Shown one piece after another: positions 1-11,112 of a stretch of 64,000 nucleotides of DNA; the stretch's first letter is position 1, and each line of letters begins with the position of its first letter. The notes under the pieces are model-generated. The model was not told the origin of the DNA. It saw nothing but the letters and a program-made list of their open reading frames with translations, and searched no databases. Source of the stretch: Scleromitrula shiraiana (Eukaryota; Ascomycota; Leotiomycetes; Helotiales; Sclerotiniaceae); contig JABELC010000004.1 in NCBI GenBank assembly GCA_028455995.1, positions 1,550,001 to 1,614,000 on the forward strand, read 5' to 3'. A program made the translations under genes and the position numbers.

Positions 1-291
1 GAGTTCTTTGTATATATATATTTGTATAGACAAAATTTCATACAAGGGCAATTCATATAATCTTCAATACGAGAAGTTCTAGTATCAAATAATGTACAAT
101 CTCTTTTCTATACGAATTTCCATCTACATTACAAACTATACTATGAATTTTTCTCTCCCATACCAACCCCCTTTCTTATTCACATACCTTATAAAATCCC
201 AATCAGCACACCAACCAGCTTAACAACCCATTTTGCCGCCGCAAAATATCCAGACAGAAAAAACAACCCAAATGCATTCGTCTTGCATTTA

Positions 292-1684
292 TTAATTTTC
301 CCATACCTCAGCAGTTTTTTTTTCCCACTCCTTCAACGAAATCTCCCCCTTCATAAACCTCTCCAAAAGCAATGCCTGCATCGCGCTCTGAGCAGTACTC
401 GCCGCCAGATGTGGACGCATGAGGTTCAACGCCTCACCCACAATCAAAACTTTCCCATCCATTGCAATAGCACGAGGACAAGCAACATCATTGATAGCCG
501 TAACGAAAGGCTGAGTAGCTTTTTGAACAACTTCCGCGAAGGGTGTGCACATTACGTCGGTAGCGAGAGCGACATACTGTTTCCAGACAGTGGGATTCAT
601 ACCTCCAACAGGGAGAGTAGTTCGATAAAAAGTTCCCTTCACATCCGTCATAATTTCGGTGAAAGATGGAGAATCCGCGGCGATGGGATGATACCATACA
701 AAATTATAGCGACGATTACCAGGAACGAGCGAACCATCTGCTCCCGGAATGACATATCTAAAACGATCAGATCAGATCAATCCACGGAAAGGAAACCATC
801 AGATCAACAACATAAATAGAAAATACATACAACAGAATATATCCATTCTTAAAAGAATAATATGTCAAATTTCCCTCAAAAACCTTCTTCGTCTGCTCCG
901 AAATCTCAGACTCAACCACCGTCCCTCGAAAAGCGACATACCCCGCATACTCGCGTTTAATATCCGGGAAAAATATATTGCGTAATGTCGAATTGGCTCC
1001 ACTGGCTATAATCACCAAATCGGCTTTCATTACCCCTTCTTTTTCATTGTTCAAAAGATCTTTGTAGGTTACTTCAACCTCGCCATCATTTCCATTTCCA
1101 TCTTTATCTTGTTCTACCTTCTTAATCCCCGTACATAATTTCCCAATATCGAATATCGAGCTGGGTGAGGATTTCCCTTCAATTCCTTTCACATCACTCT
1201 CGCTCTCGTCCTCACCCCCCTCAAAAATCCTCCTCAGCCGACTATTAATAACCCCCCAACTCGTCATCTGCAATTTCTTCTCGATCCTCTTTTTGACACC
1301 CCCCTTCTTATCCAGAAATTCCAACCCCGAAGTTGGGATTGACCATCCATTACCACTAACAAGCTTATCCCCCTCATCACCACCCGCACTCTTCCCAATA
1401 TGATCGAAACGCTCCATGAATTCCTCAAACTCAGGATGCGTCGTTATACCGGCGGCGAGATCATAACGGATAGATTCCGAATTTTGTTCGAGGATATGAA
1501 CATTGTGGCCGAGGTTTTTGAGCACGATGGCGTGCATTAGGGAGGTGTTAGAGCCGCCTATCTATGGAGGGTGAGCAGGAGATTTGTTTGGTGTGAGATG
1601 AAGATGGGGGATTGAATTGATGGGATGGGAGGGGGGACATACTATGGCAATATTCATGCCCGTTTTTGGGAATGGGGAAGTCAT
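292..1684 (-). CDS. FAD-dependent monooxygenase (aromatic-ring hydroxylase-like)
   Basis: Three exons on the minus strand: 1684-1643, 1561-831 and 757-292, giving 412 aa. Intron 1 (1642-1562) has donor GTATGT and acceptor TAG; intron 2 (830-758) has GTATGT and TTAG. Joining exon 1 to exon 2 builds the FAD-binding segment NIAIIGGSNTSLMHAIVL followed by an acidic strand end (HILEQ), the usual dinucleotide fold of salicylate-hydroxylase-like flavoproteins. The first glycines are diverged (IGGSNTS where GGGxxG is usual). Around residue 180 a DLVIIASGANSTLRN stretch matches the second conserved FAD/NADPH region. Joining exon 2 to exon 3 gives YVIPGADGSLVPGNRRYNFVWY, common in fungal members. No signal peptide or membrane segment is seen, so it is probably cytosolic. 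The substrate cannot be told from sequence. The glycine-loop divergence is the one oddity. Confidence 0.85.
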
Positions 1685-2352
1685 TGTATGATGATATGTT
1701 ATAGTACACTATTTTTCCTATTTCCCAATGTTTAACAAAACCAGATCAAGACTCAAAAAAGGAGAGGAAGAAAAATCTCAAAAGGATAGATATACAGATA
1801 TATACATTTCGTAAAGAACCCTCCATATATATTATACTGATGCTTAATATACCAATACCACTCACCCATGTACCCCAACCAAACCAAACCTACCATATAA
1901 ACCATACATCTACAAAGTGGTTCATAAATCCCAACATCCTACACGACTATTCCACGTCAACAAACTAACAAGAAACTCCATATCAAGGATCCATTTCTCA
2001 AATATATACATCCATCTATCAACATGCTCACTCACAGGGATGGGATTAAATTAAGTCGAGCCTGGTAGTTATTCAACTAGCGGTATTCGTATTAAAGCCC
2101 CAATGAAATGGCTTCTCTCGGACCAGCGGGAAAATACCGATGTATGGACCCTGACACGCCGCCTCTTCTCTACTAATACTCATGTAATAAAAACAATGGA
2201 TTTTAGCTAATAAATTATTTCAAAATTATGTCAAGATTCTTTTAAAATATTTATATAATAAATTCTATCTCAAAGCAAAAACAAGAATTGAGTAACCTCA
2301 TAATAAATCTCTCTCTTTATACCAAAGAGAAAAGGCATAATAGAGTGATTTC

Positions 2353-2387
<35 letters not shown>

Positions 2388-3164
2388 ACAGACAGAGAAG
2401 TGGATATAGTTTAACCTCTTTAAGTAAAGGAAGGAAATTTATTATAGAGGAGTCTAATTCTAAAAATGTTAAATTTGTAGTCGATTTGTAATGCATTGCA
2501 AAAGAAGTATAATAATAACTTGAAATCGAGTTAGATTGATTTTTGAAGAAGTTAATTCATTTTTGATTTAATATACTTTTAAAATTAGTATATTACTATA
2601 TATTATTTAATTAAATATTGAATAAATAAATTAGAATAAAGAATCATTTTAATAAAACTTTAAAAAATAACAAAAACAAAAAAAAACAAAAAAATATCAA
2701 TTTAAAAAAATAATAAATAAAAAAGTTAAAACAAAAAATGATCAAATATCATCATATCTTCTAGTATTATTGATTGATTGATTGATTCATTTCTTTCTTT
2801 CTTTCCATCTTCACCACGAAGTATCCCAATATGTATTAAGTCCTATGCATTCTATCCTCACTAATAATAACGCCCAATCGATATCGAATTGCCATGATGG
2901 TTAGTTATTCATAACATTGAAACCCGTTGAAGTAACAATCCGGGGAAGCCAGCCGAGGTATCTACTAGTGTATCTACCCCGCATACATACCGGGCCCGAA
3001 TCATAGATGGATAACATCGGCTTCTGTTTTATGAGATAGATATCAATGTCAATCATCTCCAATTGCTTCTTGCATTCCTCCAACTTCGTATATTCATCTT
3101 ATCGTTTCAAATCATACACTGGTCATACAACAAAGAAACAGGTACTTGGAATCGATCAAGACAG
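1685..3164. other. intergenic, AT-rich with A31 tract
   Basis: No gene is supported here. The part from about 2160 to 2790 is strongly AT-rich and contains a run of 31 A at 2356-2386. A nested inverted repeat lies at 2081-2139 and is reported separately. A short TGAT repeat (about 2769-2786) is followed by a CTTT run. The rest shows no coding character; it is the shared upstream region of the divergent monooxygenase and GST-like genes. Confidence 0.6.
2356..2386 (+). repeat. poly(A) tract, 31 nt
   Basis: Uninterrupted run of 31 A in an AT-rich region. It could be the fossil tail of a retroposed sequence, but no body of an element is recognisable next to it. Confidence 0.9.
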
Positions 3165-4590
3165 ATGTCTCAATCTCAATCTCAATCTCCAAATCCTCAT
3201 CAGGAGATTGTGTTGTATCATTATCGGTTTTCTCCTTTTGCTAAGAGGTGTGTTTGATTGATTGTTTGACTTGGAGTTTTGTTCATGCTGTATGTTAAGT
3301 CATAAACTATATGATTAAGATATGAGGGAGTATAGATATGGGAGAAGGGAAATGAGGAATGAGAAATAGGAAATAGAAAATAGGAAGTATAGCTAACGAA
3401 TTAAAAGAGTAGTATGGTATCTCAACCTTCGACAAATTCCCTATACAGAATGTGTTCGTCCCCCCATCCCCATACCCATCTCATCCCCCAATCCACTCAC
3501 ATTCCCCCCTCAAATCCACTCACCCAGCTACAAACAACAAACTAACACCCCAAAAGCTCCAACCCCCAATAATGCCCCGCCCCGACATCTCCGCCCTAGG
3601 GACAAAATACCGCCGCATCCCTCTCCTCTCGATAGGCCGCACAATCTACACTGATACGCGCCTCATCCTCCTCAAACTCTCACACTTCTATCCCCCCTCT
3701 GATGCTCATCCCGCCTTACCTTCTCCATTCCCATCCTCCTCTTCATCCCCCTCATCTTCATCACCATTCACCAAAGGCATAGAAAAACTCCTCGAACAAT
3801 GGACAGTAAGTTCCATGTTTAATCTAGCAGCGAGTTTGATACCCTCGGATCTACCGTTGCTCAAAGATGCGAGGTTCCTGAAGGATCGAGAGGATTTTAC
3901 AGGGACGAGGTGGGATGGGGGCAGTAGGGAACGAGCGAGGGGGGAGGCACTTGTGGGTGTTAGGGGGGCGTTTGAGGTGCTTGAGAAGGGGTTGTTGGGT
4001 GATGATGGGTGGATTCTCGGGGGTAAGGAGGGCCCGGGATTGGTAGATATTGAGGGTATGTTTCTTATTTTCGTTTTTTGATCATTTTGCCCTTCAAGTT
4101 GATGAATTGATCAATTACTAACATTTTAATTCTTGGGAAATAAACAGCCATTTGGCCCTTCCACTGGTTAGCCACACTCCCCGGTGCCCTCCCCCCAGAC
4201 TACATATCCGCGACCCAGTTCCCCAAAACCTTCTCCTGGATTACGCGCTTCGACGTCGCTGTGCGTGTCGCGGCTAAGAAAATGGGAAAAGCAAAAAGTA
4301 TCTCCGGGCCCGAAGCGGCGCGGATAGTGGCGAGTTCGGTGTTTGCGGAGGAGGGAGAAGTGGTCGATGAGAGGGATCCGACGGGGTTGAAAAGGGGGGA
4401 TGAAGTGGAGGTTTGGCCGACGGATTCCGGGATGAGTGGGAGGGATAGGGGGGTTTTGCTGGGGTTGACGGGGAGGGAAATCGTGGTTGAGGGGTATATG
4501 GTTGGAGGTGAGAAGGTGAAGATTTGTTTTCCAAGGGGGGGGTTTAGGATTAGGAGGGCGAAGAAGGAGGGGGAGGGGGCGAAACTTTGA
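3165..4590 (+). CDS. Glutathione S-transferase-like protein
   Basis: Four exons: 3165-3247, 3408-3453, 3557-4055 and 4148-4590, encoding 356 aa. Exon 2 is tiny (46 nt) and is fixed by frame and by its product: the joined segment reads LYHYRFSPFAKR, VVWYLNLRQIPYTEC, LQPPIMPRPDISALG, a thioredoxin-fold GST N-terminal domain (about residues 13-60) with a cis-proline-like region and IPLLSIGRTIYTDTRLIL (about 65-85). The introns have GCTAACG and ACTAACA branch sites; intron 2 uses an unusual GTTCGT donor. The rest is a helical C-terminal half specific to fungal GST-like proteins, ending in a basic tail (FRIRRAKKEGEGAKL). A low-complexity Pro/Ser stretch follows residue 90. It is probably cytosolic. 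The substrate is unknown; transferase activity is family inference and was not read from a catalytic residue. Confidence 0.8.
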
Positions 4591-4649
4591 GGTGGTGTGG
4601 TTGAGGTTAAGTTTAGGTGTGGTGTGGTGGTTTTGAAGATTTTGGTGTA

Positions 4650-4673
4650 GTATATATATATATATATATATAT
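4650..4673. repeat. (TA)n microsatellite
   Basis: Perfect alternating TA run downstream of the GST-like gene. Confidence 0.9.
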
Positions 4674-5234
4674 CTATCCAGATAGTATATACATAATGCA
4701 CAATACAATACAATGTGTTACGCACACGTGATCGTATTCACTTAGTACTAGCTTAATATAGATTAGCTTAGAATAGCTTAGATTAGCCCAGCCAGGGATC
4801 TCTTATCCTTCATTCCACTTCGGAACCCTTCAATAATACATCTTTTTATCCACCAATCTTACACAATGTAATGCAATCCCGGCAGAAACAACCGAATCAA
4901 CCGAATCAATCAATTATTCAATTATTCAATTAATCAATTAATCAATTAAAATCAATTAATCAATCGTCGGTATCTTCCATAGGTACCCAAAGAAATAAGA
5001 AATCTCATCAAAGAATCTCATTACTAATCAAGGAGACACAACAACCAATTGTCGAAAACAGTATAGTTTGAGATATGAAAAATGGATATCAATAATGAAT
5101 TCGATTGGATAAAAAAATGGAACTATTAAAAAGACGCTAGAACTAATAAAATCTTCCCATGACTTTTTTCATCCAAGACTCGCGTCATCGAAATTTTACT
5201 CACTTTCAATCGAACTCTTCCGTCATCGCATACC

Positions 5235-5305
5235 TCACACACACACACATACACACATACACACACATACACACACACATACACACACATATACACATAC
5301 ACACA
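5235..5305. repeat. AC / ACACAT microsatellite
   Basis: About 70 nt of AC dinucleotides interrupted by regular T substitutions. Confidence 0.9.
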
Positions 5306-5681
5306 TTTTTACCTCCTCCTACCTCACCATACATCGATCGCATCGCATCCCTTTGTCGCAATCCTAAGAATTTGAAAATACCATCAAATTCAATTAATAA
5401 ATCGATAAATTAATCAATTAATTATCTGCTTATTCGAATCAATAATAAAATCATCGAATAAAATTGATTTTTTTCATCTGCGAATCGTTAGGGAATTGTT
5501 GTCGGTCGCGTTCTTTGTCTTTTGGTATTCATCGTTGACGGAAATCCTTGAGAGAAAGAGAGAATAATAAATAAGAGGAGAAAGGGATAGATAATTATCA
5601 AATAATAATAGGTATGTTTAATGATTCTTTCAATCAATCAATAAATCAATCAATCAATCGATCAATCGATCGAATAGATGA

Positions 5682-5783
5682 TCTTCTTCTTCTTTTCATC
5701 CTTCTTCGTCTTCTTCGTCTTCGTCTTCGTCTTCGTCGTCGTCTTCTTCTTCTTCTCCTTCTTCTTCTTCTTCTTCTTCCTCT
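5682..5783. repeat. TTC/TTCGTC trinucleotide tract
   Basis: About 100 nt of pyrimidine-rich triplets, mainly TTC with TCG variants. Reading frames through it are artefacts (Leu/Arg runs). Confidence 0.9.
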
Positions 5784-6271
5784 TCAATATTATAGAAATA
5801 AAAGAATAGGAAAGATTTTTGAAGGTTGTAAATTTATTAGAAGCTACCCTTAGTGAATTATTATTAATTAACGAAATACTTTTTAAAGCAGGAATTCAAT
5901 CCCCCCCCCCCCAAAAAAATCTCGAAAAGACGTCATCGCATCGTCTATCAACCTCTGATCTCATACTTTTTCTTACAACAATCTCGAACCTCAAAAAAAT
6001 TATCGTTCCTCTTATTATAGTTTAATTGTGTTTATTATTGGAAGCTTTTTGTGCAACAGCCACAATTTCTGGGCAAATTATACCCGGCAGACAGAGAAAC
6101 AATACGATAATTCAATCATTCATTCGATCAAATCCCTCCCCCTTATTCATAATCATCGTCATCGTCATCGCGTGTGTACACACTACACAATACCTTAACT
6201 CTATACCATACTATTATCAGACATACTTTTTTTTTGATCGTGGTGGTCGTTCCCCCCCCCCCTATTTCATC

Positions 6272-7962
6272 ATGGCTTCCCCAGTTATTGGTACCAAGTC
6301 ACCTAAAAATGGTAATACTTCATCACCAAGACCTAATGGTAAACATTCTTTCCATCTATTCTTTTGTATAATTCTATACACGTTGTTGTTATCTTTTTAA
6401 ATCATCAGCATAAACTAATTATAGTATTCTTCAGTATCAGAATCAAAGACAGAAACAAACATATTGAAAACCGATGCTCAAGTAAACCTCGCACCGATAG
6501 GCCCGAGAACAACTGCTGGTGATTATTTTGGCACACAACATCATAACCTTACTACGGAGCTAAATCCTTTTGAACATTCATTCGCGGGAGGAACAACGAC
6601 TGCTAGTGAAAGTCGAACACCTGGTGGCACTAAGTTACCTTCAGTCGCTGCTTTGGCTTCACCTGCTGGATACTTTGGTTCCAATACCTCGGGTTTCATT
6701 GGTGGCTTGAGGTCAGGTCCATTAAGTCCGGCTATGTTGTCGGCCCCAAAGAACAATCAAGAGGATTACTTTTCCGAAAACCATGGCATGCGATCAGGAT
6801 TTACTCCCAACGAATCAGGACTTAGAAGTGGTCTGACTCCTGGTGGAAGTGGTTCTATGTTTCCAGAAGGAACTCCATCGGCTTTATTCGCTAGTATTGG
6901 AAGTGGTGGTGTCACCCCTGCCGCCATCGACTTTCATCGAACAGCTATCAGTGCTGCCACAAAGACAAGAGCTCTTCAACAACAAAACCAAAATATTACG
7001 TCACAGCCACAGGATATCATGAACGGCAATCAAAGTGATATGAGAATTTCTGTTCAATTTGATGATGCAAATGATGCAGCTAATGGTTTATATATGCTTG
7101 CTTCTCAATCTCGTAGTGTTACACAACCACCACAAAGTCAGTATCCTCTCTCACAACATCAACTACCAGTTCACCGTTCACATCAACAACCAAACCAATC
7201 AATCCATATTGCTGGTCAACAGATTATCTCAGGCCAACAGATGAATGGTTCACCAAGTACAGCTCAAAGAAATATCAATGGTGCTCGTGGTTCGAGTGTC
7301 ACTAGTAATGGTTTTGATGATGAGAACCATGCACCAACCAAATCAAATCCCAAGGGAAAGAAGAAGACACAGGCACAAGCAAATGATCGAGTTAAATCGG
7401 GTAGAGTCACCAAGGCAAAGGGTAGTAAGGCCAATGGACAACCTGCACATGGTCGAGCAGCTTCACTGAGTTTCAGCTCACCGCCATCGGAAGACGAGCC
7501 AGAGTCACAAGATTTGAAAGCCGAAAATAACAATTCAGGAAAGTTAACAGAGGAAGAAAAGCGTAAAAATTTCCTTGAAAGAAACAGGTTCGTGATTCCT
7601 TTCATCTCTTGAATTCACCTTACTAATATTGCTACCACTATAGAATTGCCGCTTTAAAATGTAGACAACGAAAGAAGCAATGGCTAGGAAGTCTCCAAAA
7701 CAAAGTGGAAGAATTCGCCAACGAAAACGAGACTCTAAATCAAATATGCACAAATCTTAGAGCAGAAATCGTCCAACTTAGAACATTGCTTCTAGCTCAT
7801 AAGGATTGCCCCGTTAGTATGCAGCAAAATCTTCAGTTGCATGTAAATCCGGCTGGAGGTTATGATCCTAATGGTAATCCGTATGGTTTAGCGGAGGCAC
7901 AGGCTCAGGCTCATGCAGCTGGTCATGCGGCTGGTCCTTCGGGGGCTATACAGAGGGAGTGA
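6272..7962 (+). CDS. atf1: bZIP transcription factor, Atf1/AtfA (ATF/CREB) type
   Basis: Three exons: 6272-6338, 6435-7587 and 7644-7962, 512 aa. Intron 1 (6339-6434) is GTAAAC...CAG. Intron 2 (7588-7643) is GTTCGT...TAG and lies inside the bZIP. The N-terminal third carries Ser/Thr-Pro-rich blocks such as LNPFEHSF, LPSVAALASPAGYF, LRSGPLSPAML and LRSGLTPGGSGSMF, the HRA/HRR-type regions of fungal Atf1 proteins. They are rich in SP/TP sites expected for a Hog1/Sak1-type MAP kinase. A Gln-rich middle leads to the C-terminal basic region RKNFLERNRIAALKCRQRKK (about residues 399-418). A leucine zipper follows (about 420-455), then a conserved HKDCPVS tail. It should be a nuclear regulator of osmotic and oxidative stress and development. 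The identification is strong; the symbol is by family. Confidence 0.93.
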
Positions 7963-10014
7963 GGGGTTGTCGATCTGCTTTCTTTCTTGAAACTGGAAGG
8001 ATCTTTTATTTATCGACGGAAGAATTCTAGGGTTGACTTCACTTGACTTCCTTTCACTTCACTTGACTTGGCGGGAGTCTTTATAATATACATATATAAT
8101 GATTGATGGACGGATGGCTGGATGGTCTGTCTTCTGGTCGGCGTGGCGTGGGGTGGGTTCTTTTAAAAATATTTCGAAACGGGCAACAAGTTTGTTTTTT
8201 GTTTTTGTTTTTTTTTTTTTTTGTGGTTTTGTGGTTTTTCTCCATTGGACACTCTATCCACATTTCTTGATCTTGATCTAGATCTGGATGGTTGGTTGGT
8301 CCAACAGGTGGCTGGTTGGATGGGCGTTCGAAAGTATACATTCATTTTTTTTGGTTTTCAGGAGTAATAGGGTAGGGGCTGCGCTGGATTGGACGGAGCA
8401 GGAGTTCAGGTGGGAGTTGGCTGGCAATTACATACATCAACAGCAACAGCGATGAGGATGGATTGGTCTGTACATTAAATAGGATGGATGGATGGACGGA
8501 CGGTTGCATGGTCTTTTTTTAGTGATATGGTAGTTTAGTTTGGTTGATTGATGATGTCCCGTTTTGGGTTTGTATAAAAGAATCTTGGTCTTGACAACTT
8601 TTATATTTCTATTTTTCTATTTCTATGGATGAACTTGGTCGGTCTGGTTAAGTCTTGATGCTTGAAATTATATTTTTGTGTGAATCATATATATCCTTCC
8701 TTCCTTAATTTTTACTTTTCACTCACTACTTACCACCTGCCACTGGCTAATCACCGTTATGATATTCCGCCCACCCACCCACTTACCTACCTCATCCCCT
8801 CCCTCCTATCTATCTACTCTCTCTCTCTCTCTCTTTCTTCCTCTTCCTCTTCCTATTTTCTACACATCGATACATCTATCTAAACATCCTATCTTAACCC
8901 TTATACCTTATATACTTAATAACACCCTCTTTACTCTTCCTTCTTCTCCTTCTTCTTCCCTTTTTTTTGGGGGGGGGGGAGGGGGAAGAGGCAGTAATGA
9001 AAAAAGAGAGTGATGGGATGATGATGATGATGATGATAGGGGATGATGAGAGGGGAGGAGAGGGGAGGGAAGGGAAGGGAAGCAGGAAATAAAATTCCGG
9101 GTTTGGTGGTAGATTGATTGGATAAGTATGAGTTTCGGTGTGGCAGAAGGGAATATAAGAGATCAGGTGGTATATCATAGGAAAAGTGCGTGTGAGAAAA
9201 GGAAAAAAAAAAAATGAAAGAACGGAAGTATAATGAAAAGAGAGGGGATTTATGAATAAAGGATATGGGAATAGTAAAATGGGTAGGTAGGAGAATAGGC
9301 AATGAATAGGTAGATAGACAATGAATATATAAATATAGAGGTTTTGGAAGAGATATTGGAAGTGATAGGTGATGTATGTGAGGATGGTGGGTCGGTGGGA
9401 CGGTGGAATAGATTGGTGTGAGGGCGATGGAAGCATGAATAGATGGTATGAAATGGAGATTAAAAATGTGATGATTGGAAGAGTATATGATGAAAGTGAT
9501 TTATTTGAAAGGGTGAATGAACAAGTAATTGGATGTATGGATAGGGAATGAATGCTATATGATAGAAGTGAAAGAAGGGAAGGAAGGAGGGGAAATAGAA
9601 TGGGGTATGTGAGTAAAGTGGGGTAGTAATGAGGATTGTGTAAAGAAGAGTGAAGGGAATTTATAAGGAAAATCTGGTAATTATATCAATAAATATAAGA
9701 AAATAGTTAAGAAAGAAAGGTAGATGAAGAAATTATTGAGTATATGAAGAATTAGATGTGATAATATAAGTGGAAGTCATGGGAGAAAAGATATATATAC
9801 TCCGTGAAAGGAAAGCAAATTAAAGGGAAAGAACTTGAAGTTAGGAAGTATTGTGTCGAGGAATATTGTGTATTCATGTATATACAAAAAATAAGATGCA
9901 AGCCCGCCTGCCCTCAGTGAGAATCTTAACCCCATTATCCATAACCTTTCTTGCCATCATGTTAAACCTGGTATATCATAAGTCAAAACCCAAGCCTGCC
10001 ATCATCAAACGCCA
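7963..10014. other. intergenic, low complexity
   Basis: No gene is supported. It contains the 3' flank of the bZIP gene, T and G homopolymers (about 8208-8222 and 8969-8980), GGATGGAT-type repeats (about 8460-8505), a (TC)n run (8817-8835) and a long purine-rich stretch (about 8975-9800). Reading frames here are products of the base composition. Confidence 0.55.
8817..8835. repeat. (TC)n microsatellite
   Basis: Perfect CT dinucleotide run inside a pyrimidine-rich strand segment. Confidence 0.85.
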
Positions 10015-11112
10015 TTATTCAGCTCGCAAACCAGCGAATGCCGTATCGAATGCTTCGGTAGAAAGTTCACCGAATTCCCATTCTTCGCGAGACATCTCTA
10101 CCATCCACGATAACCCTCTCCGCACAGTTGCGATATCAGAACTAATAGGATGGAGGCGATTACAATTTCGGAGGCGGGTAAGCCTTGCTCAAACCAAGGG
10201 CTCGATTGCTTCCTTTCGCGGTCTGTTTGGTGTAAAAATATATCCAAAGTATAGGGCACCCAGGGCGAAGTGACAAGATAGATTGAATGGGGGTCGTCTT
10301 TGAGTTGCTACGCATCTAAGAACTTGAGAACATTCGGATGGTCACATTTTTCCAGCAATTGCAGCTCTCGAAGCACAGCTTCTTTTTGTTGAGGAGAGTA
10401 AATTTCGCGAACTTGCTTAACTGCTTATGCCTCGCTGTTGTTGGCACTCCTTGCCATATAAACAATGCCAAAATTGCCTTGCGCTGAGGGAACATTTTCT
10501 ACCTTTTTATATGGACAGTTGTATGCGTTTGTATATGTGTAGATGTACGGCGAATCTGAGCAAGACCTTAACGAAGCCGAGAGATCTTTCACCAAGTCCC
10601 TAGGTAATGATTAGACACAAGTCAGGGAATAAATATACGCTCACTAGCTACAAATAACTTTTTAGGGCAATTAAAGTTTTATCACAGCCACATGAACCTT
10701 ATTTTTTCATCGTGGCAATGAATACTTCATTTTCTGTGGGATGGACGACAATAGTAAGACGCGCAGTAATTCGTTCCCAGGCAAATTCAAGCAAGTGATA
10801 TAGTTTCACAATCGCACATGGCTTCAGCTGTTATGTAAGTATGCGAGCTTGAACTGCCTCTATATCCGCAGCGATGCCACGATAATCATCGACTCCTGGT
10901 GACTCTAGGTTCGAGAATATCCACTGTTGGGAAAGCCATTCTAATATCAACTGCAAGGAAGACTCGTCATGTTCTGCTAGAGAAAATTTCCGGATGCTTG
11001 CACCCCGATACTGTATTATCTAAGATGCTACAACTTGGGCTAGCTGGTCTTTATTTTCTTCATCAGGGGGACGAAACGTTCCCTCTTTCATTTCAACCAT
11101 ATCAAGGTCCAT
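10015..11112 (-). pseudogene. decayed protein-kinase-domain gene
   Basis: On the minus strand a coding remnant runs from a plausible ATG at 11112. One frame is readable to 10699 except for stops at 11022-11020 and 10833-10831, and it ends in a third stop at 10701-10699. It yields segments such as LQLILEWLSQQWIFSNLESP and HLLEFAWERITARL. A likely 45-bp intron (donor GTGAGC near 10643, acceptor CTAG near 10600) leads to a second frame with kinase N-lobe motifs: QGNFGIVYMA (glycine loop), AVKQV (ATP-binding Lys), LRELQLLEKCDHPNVLKFLD (alpha-C region) and LVTSPWVPYTLDIFL (hinge). Stops interrupt it at 10427-10425 and 10310-10308. After about 10165 the frame shifts and no C-lobe (HRD, DFG) is found. 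The gene is dead and truncated. Each of the five stops is one C-to-T change from a Gln codon. The partner and role of the ancestor are unknown. Confidence 0.75.

Larger units (their letters stand above)
4591..6271. other. intergenic and Atf1 5' leader, dense simple repeats
   Basis: No protein gene is supported. The region holds a (TA)n run (4650-4673), ATCAATTA repeats (about 4910-4965), an ACACAT/AC tract (5235-5305), ATCAATCG repeats (about 5630-5675), a TTC/TTCG tract (5682-5783) and two poly(C) runs (about 5900-5911 and 6252-6262). Much of it is probably promoter and untranslated leader of the bZIP gene that starts at 6272. Confidence 0.6.

Noticed and set aside
8894..9436. 180-aa minus-strand frame with Pro/Ser and Ile runs
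   Set aside because: Produced by purine-rich low-complexity DNA and homopolymers; no coding signature.
9851..10273. 140-aa open frame on plus with a possible membrane segment
   Set aside because: It lies largely opposite the minus-strand kinase relic, whose motifs are far more specific; this frame is its shadow.
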